Shown piece by piece: positions 60,803 to 64,000 of a stretch of DNA of 64,000 bases; within the stretch, counting starts at the first letter, position 1; each line of letters begins with the position of its first letter. The notes below the pieces were generated by a model that worked only from the letters and a program-made list of their open reading frames with translations, made no database searches and had not been told where the DNA came from. This DNA comes from Rummeliibacillus pycnus_A (GTDB lineage Bacteria; Bacillota; Bacilli; Bacillales_A; Planococcaceae): contig NZ_CP132291.1 of NCBI RefSeq assembly GCF_044359855.1, positions 2,666,001-2,730,000 of the forward strand. The letters run 5' to 3'. A program made the translations under genes and the position numbers.

Positions 60803-61603
60803 TTACAAATGTCGATAGCCTGCGAAATGGTTTTTCCAATAGGATTCATATACTGAACTTACTTGAACTTTTGTACCGCTTGCGCTGATAAATTTACCAT
60901 TTCCCATGTAAAGGCCAACATGGGAGATACCAGATTTATATGTATTTTTGAAAAACACTAAGTCTCCTATTTTAGGTGAACTTGTAGCTGATGAGATTGA
61001 ATAATATCCTGCAGCGGTCGTACGATAAACAGATATACCTGCACTCTTATATGCATAAAATATTAATCCACTACAATCAAAGCCACTTTTTGAAGATCCT
61101 CCAAAAACGTAGGGTACACCTTGCACAGATTTTGCAATAGATACTGCTGATTGCAGTTTGGAATTGGCAGTAGATGATGGAACGCTACTGCTAACTTTCT
61201 TTGTAGACTTCTTAATTTTTAATTTTTGTCCAACTTTAATTTTTGTTGATTTTAAGTTATTCCAGCTCATGATGCTTTTATAAGATACACCATATTTTTT
61301 ACCAATTTTTGAAAGTGTATCACCAGCTTTTACTTTGTATGTAGTAGAAGAAGTACTCGCTTTACTAGAAGATGAGCTTGTCTTAATTGTTAGTTTTTGC
61401 CCGACTTTAATTTTGGTCGTTTTAAGCTTGTTCCAGCTCATGATGTTTTTATATGAAGTATGGTACTTTGCACCAATTTTTGATAAAGTGTCACCGGATT
61501 TAACTTTATATGTAGTAGTTGCTGCTGAAGCATTGAAGTCACACATTGTCGAGAAAAGCATCACTGAACTTAGTGCGACTGCAGATAGTTTCAATTTTTT
61601 CAA
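60803..61603 (-). CDS. LysM-NlpC/P60 peptidoglycan endopeptidase
   Basis: 266 aa. TTG start set by AAGGGGG 7 bases before. Signal peptide (1-28), two LysM domains (about 31-74 and 88-131: TYKVKSGDTLSKIGAKYHTS and TYKVKAGDTLSKIGKKYGVS) for glycan binding, a serine-rich linker, and an NlpC/P60 domain (about 150-266) with SGFDCSGL, ISHVGLYMG and the tail AGYRHL. Related to LytE/LytF/CwlS. It differs from the enzyme at 58282 in its wall-binding module. Confidence 0.93.
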   Translation of the reverse strand: MKKLKLSAVALSSVMLFSTMCDFNASAATTTYKVKSGDTLSKIGAKYHTSYKNIMSWNKLKTTKIKVGQKLTIKTSSSSSKASTSSTTYKVKAGDTLSKIGKKYGVSYKSIMSWNNLKSTKIKVGQKLKIKKSTKKVSSSVPSSTANSKLQSAVSIAKSVQGVPYVFGGSSKSGFDCSGLIFYAYKSAGISVYRTTAAGYYSISSATSSPKIGDLVFFKNTYKSGISHVGLYMGNGKFISASGTKVQVSSVYESYWKNHFAGYRHL

Positions 61604-62239
61604 TTTTTATCCCCCTTATAATTTTGCACAAGTTTAATTATAAAGAAGATAAATGGCAAAAATGTGATAAGAATATCAAATTAACATTACGAAATGTTAC
61701 ATTATTTTACAAATTGAAAGAATTGAGTTAGATGGTGATATGATTTTCATTTATTCGGTTGAATCAAAAAAACACCAGCAACCATTGAGGGGGGCTACTG
61801 ATGCCTATAATAAGGAGAGTTCTACATTTTTGCTATACAATTTTTCAACTTAATAAAAAGTGTTGTGACAAAATTGCATAACTCACTAACATTCATGAAA
61901 TGTCAGCTATTAGATTAGGGGAGAGTTTAATTCCTACTATTCTAATTGGTTAATATTATAGGATGTTAGAGTGTTAAATGCAATACAATAACTATAAAAA
62001 TAGTGAAAAATCAAAAATTACCAATACAGATAAATCTAGAAGTAAATAGGATACGAATTAGTATAGAAAATAGATGGATGGGTGTGTCCAATTTGAGACA
62101 TCAAAAATGTGTTTTTGGACACAAAACAGCATTTTAATAGAATTTTATATTAATTTCATGTAAAATATAAGTAAAGAATATTCGGAATTATAGCCAACCG
62201 TTTTAGCGATATGCATGTACAAGTTAAGGGGATGATTGT
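61604..62239. other. Gene-free region with a long hairpin
   Basis: 636 AT-rich bases. GTGTCCAA (62084-62091) and TTGGACAC (62115-62122) enclose a smaller ACAT/ATGT stem. Otherwise no RNA or coding feature was recognised. Promoters for the LysM gene (leftward) and the 29-codon gene (rightward) must lie here. Confidence 0.5.
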
Positions 62240-62329
62240 ATGTTGAAAAAGCTATTAAGGTTTTTAGGTTTTATACAAGATGATTTAGATGATGATTATG
62301 ACGATACAATACACCGTTATGATGCATAA
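62240..62329 (+). CDS. Free-standing 29-aa acidic-tailed peptide
   Basis: ATG at 62240 with AAGGGGATG upstream. The first 12 residues MLKKLLRFLGFI form a basic amphipathic helix that could lie on the membrane. The rest (QDDLDDDYDDTIHRYDA) is highly acidic. A terminator follows 8 bases later, so it looks like a complete one-gene unit. No family recognised. Upstream of a diguanylate cyclase gene. Confidence 0.6.
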   Translation: MLKKLLRFLGFIQDDLDDDYDDTIHRYDA

Positions 62330-62337
62330 TATTAATC

Positions 62338-62392
62338 AAATAGCTAGACTGATGAGTCATATTAATCAGTTTAGCTATTTTTTATTTTTTTA
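62338..62392 (+). terminator. Terminator after the 29-codon gene
   Basis: AAATAGCTAGACTGAT pairs with ATCAGTTTAGCTATTT (one mismatch), then a long T run. Confidence 0.92.
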
Positions 62393-62449
62393 AGCAATAG
62401 ATATCTTTATTTGGTAAAATAAAGAAAAAACATAAAGAGAGAAAAATAA

Positions 62450-64000
62450 ATGAAAAAATATCACTTAAAACTGCAGCATTTAATCATTGGTGTTGCAATT
62501 TTAGCATTCCTCTTAACGATTGCAAGTAGTTTGTGGAGTAGTTATCGTATGAACAATCAAACGTTAATGGATAACACATTAGAAACAAACCGAGTATATG
62601 CTGAAAAACTAGCAACTACCGCTAATAATTATTTAACGGAGACACTTCAAACCCTTGTTTATAATTCAAATACTATCGCAAAATACATAGATAACGAAGA
62701 AAGACTTAATGAAGAGGCTGATCGTCTGAGAATGCAAACAAATACATTTAACTCGATTTCCATTGTCGATACAAAGGGAAAAGTGCTGGCCACCTCTCCG
62801 CAAACGCTAGAAATCAAGGGTAAAGTCTTAGCATCCAAAGCCATAAAAGATGCCATAAGAGAAAAAAGACCAATGATTTCAGATCCATATAGAGCGATTA
62901 CAAATCGTGAATTAATCTATATTTCGGCGCCTATTTTTAATAAGAAAGGTAAATACTTAGGTCTTGTAGGCGGAACAATTTATTTGGAAGAAACAAATAT
63001 TCTCAATGAGTTATTAGGGAAACATTTTTATGATGACGGTTCATATGTTTATGTAGTAGATCGAAATGGACGTATTATTTATCACGAAGATCGTTCACGT
63101 ATTAATGATGTAGTGACAGAAAATCCTATAGTTCAAAAAATAATGAATCACGATAAAAGTGGTGCACAAAGAATAACCAATTCACAAGGACAGGATATGC
63201 TAGCGGGTTATTCAACTGTAGATAACGCTGGTTGGGGAGTTGTATCACAAAGACCAACAGAAGTTGCATTACAGCCTGCAGAAAATATGGTAAAAGAAAT
63301 GCTCTATGTAGCATTACCATTACTCATCATAACTTTAGCCATCATTATTTGGGCAGCAATCAAAATTTCAAGACCATTGCAACGATTAGCCGAATTAACA
63401 GAGAGTAGCATGAAAAAAGATGAAGAAAAAAATCTATCTGCTGTTCCAGCATGGTATTACGAAGTGATACAACTAAAAAATGCATTAATTCACAGTTTAA
63501 GCTTTTTGCATCAACAGGTAAATTTCTTTATGGATCAATCAACTACAGATCCATTGACAGGATTAACAAACCGACGAACATTAACTGCTAAAATGGATGA
63601 ATTGATAAATGCAAAAACACCATTTTCTATTATTTTAATGGATATAGATCACTTTAAACTGGTTAATGATACTTATGGACATGGTGTAGGAGATGAAGTT
63701 TTACAATACTTAGCATATAAAATGAAAACTGTCACTCGAGCAACCGATTTATGTTGTCGATATGGTGGAGAAGAGTTTATCGTTCTTTTACCAAACACTA
63801 CTGCTCAAGATGCTTTTGAAGTCGCAGAAATTTTACGGAAAGATCTTGAGAATACATCCAGTCCTACAGGAAAAGAAATAACAATTTCATCAGGTGTAGC
63901 TGAATACCTGGAAACAGAATATACTGCTGCTAAGCTAATTGAACAAGCAGATCAATGCTTATATCAAGCAAAAGAACAAGGTCGAAACCGTGTTATAATG
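62450..64000 (+). CDS. Membrane diguanylate cyclase with dCache sensor (partial, 3' end outside)
   Basis: 517 codons without a stop before the window edge. ATG at 62450 after AAAGAGAG. Transmembrane helix at about 11-33, extracytoplasmic dCache-like sensor (about 35-285, with NSISIVDTKGKVLATSP and SDPYRAITNRELIYISAPI), second helix near 286-308, then a GGDEF domain from about residue 365 (DPLTGLTNRRTL, MDIDHFKLVNDTYGH) with the active motif GGEEF at 439-443. It makes c-di-GMP from GTP. A possible RxxD inhibitory site was not identified with confidence. Confidence 0.93.
   Translation, partial: MKKYHLKLQHLIIGVAILAFLLTIASSLWSSYRMNNQTLMDNTLETNRVYAEKLATTANNYLTETLQTLVYNSNTIAKYIDNEERLNEEADRLRMQTNTFNSISIVDTKGKVLATSPQTLEIKGKVLASKAIKDAIREKRPMISDPYRAITNRELIYISAPIFNKKGKYLGLVGGTIYLEETNILNELLGKHFYDDGSYVYVVDRNGRIIYHEDRSRINDVVTENPIVQKIMNHDKSGAQRITNSQGQDMLAGYSTVDNAGWGVVSQRPTEVALQPAENMVKEMLYVALPLLIITLAIIIWAAIKISRPLQRLAELTESSMKKDEEKNLSAVPAWYYEVIQLKNALIHSLSFLHQQVNFFMDQSTTDPLTGLTNRRTLTAKMDELINAKTPFSIILMDIDHFKLVNDTYGHGVGDEVLQYLAYKMKTVTRATDLCCRYGGEEFIVLLPNTTAQDAFEVAEILRKDLENTSSPTGKEITISSGVAEYLETEYTAAKLIEQADQCLYQAKEQGRNRVIM

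Noticed and set aside
61604..62449. c-di-GMP riboswitch before the diguanylate cyclase
   Set aside because: The conserved core of GEMM-type riboswitches was not found in the region upstream.

Overview
The window looks like chromosome from a spore-forming, low-GC Gram-positive of the family Planococcaceae/Caryophanaceae (a Lysinibacillus/Rummeliibacillus-like relative). The evidence is the 16S sequence type, the folate-dus-lysS-rRNA gene order typical of Bacillales, the consistently strong AGGAGG-type ribosome binding sites with ATG/GTG/TTG starts, sigma-A promoters, and spore-surface genes. The assignment is my reading of sequence style, not a database match.

Layout. (1) 1-7785: the end of cysK, then a tightly packed folate operon pabB-pabA-pabC-folP-folB-folK, a helix-turn-helix gene broken by an in-frame stop, dusB and lysS. 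(2) 7786-19245: two rRNA operons in tandem. The first has two strong promoters (P1, P2), 16S, tRNA-Ile, tRNA-Ala, 23S and 5S. Nine tRNA genes follow and run straight into a second 16S-23S-5S set that has no P1/P2 of its own and no spacer tRNAs. A consensus promoter lies between the first 23S and 5S genes. One terminator closes the whole unit. (3) 19246-23660: an SdpI/DUF1648-like membrane protein behind a 21-codon gntR remnant, an OmpR-type two-component system, a small oxidase-like membrane protein behind phased direct repeats, and the last 95 codons of an MMPL transporter. (4) 23660-35515: single genes and pairs: a His-rich YtkA-like lipoprotein, EamA exporter, Crp/Fnr regulator, secreted Fn3 protein, GNAT, PfkB kinase with a CX5R phosphatase, YetF/DUF421, Fsr-like MFS, SIMPL, M48 protease, YwnB-like oxidoreductase and ankyrin protein. 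(5) 35520-39800: a YtrA-type GntR regulator with a perfect operator, one ABC ATPase and two duplicated permease/accessory pairs. (6) 39950-52575: an unknown 437-aa protein, TSUP exporter, AlaX editing protein, VanZ-RDD protein, a FusB-like EF-G-binding protein behind a possible leader peptide, a Fur-controlled iron permease with a helical lipoprotein, a cluster of DnaA boxes, a YvbH-like protein, a GC-rich relic and a secreted subtilase. (7) 52790-64000: BirA-controlled bioY-bioB, an RlmI-like methyltransferase, a two-gene endospore appendage module (CotY/CotZ/ExsL-like protein plus Ena/DUF3992-like pilin), two NlpC/P60 cell-wall hydrolases, an SDR, an IsdG-type haem monooxygenase, a 29-codon free-standing gene and a diguanylate cyclase cut by the window edge.

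Functionally the left end is translation and folate housekeeping, and the rest is accessory. The most promising unusual items are the endospore appendage operon, the leader-peptide arrangement in front of the FusB homologue, the DnaA-box cluster, and the fused tandem rRNA unit with an internal promoter. No CRISPR array, prophage, integrase or intact transposase was seen.
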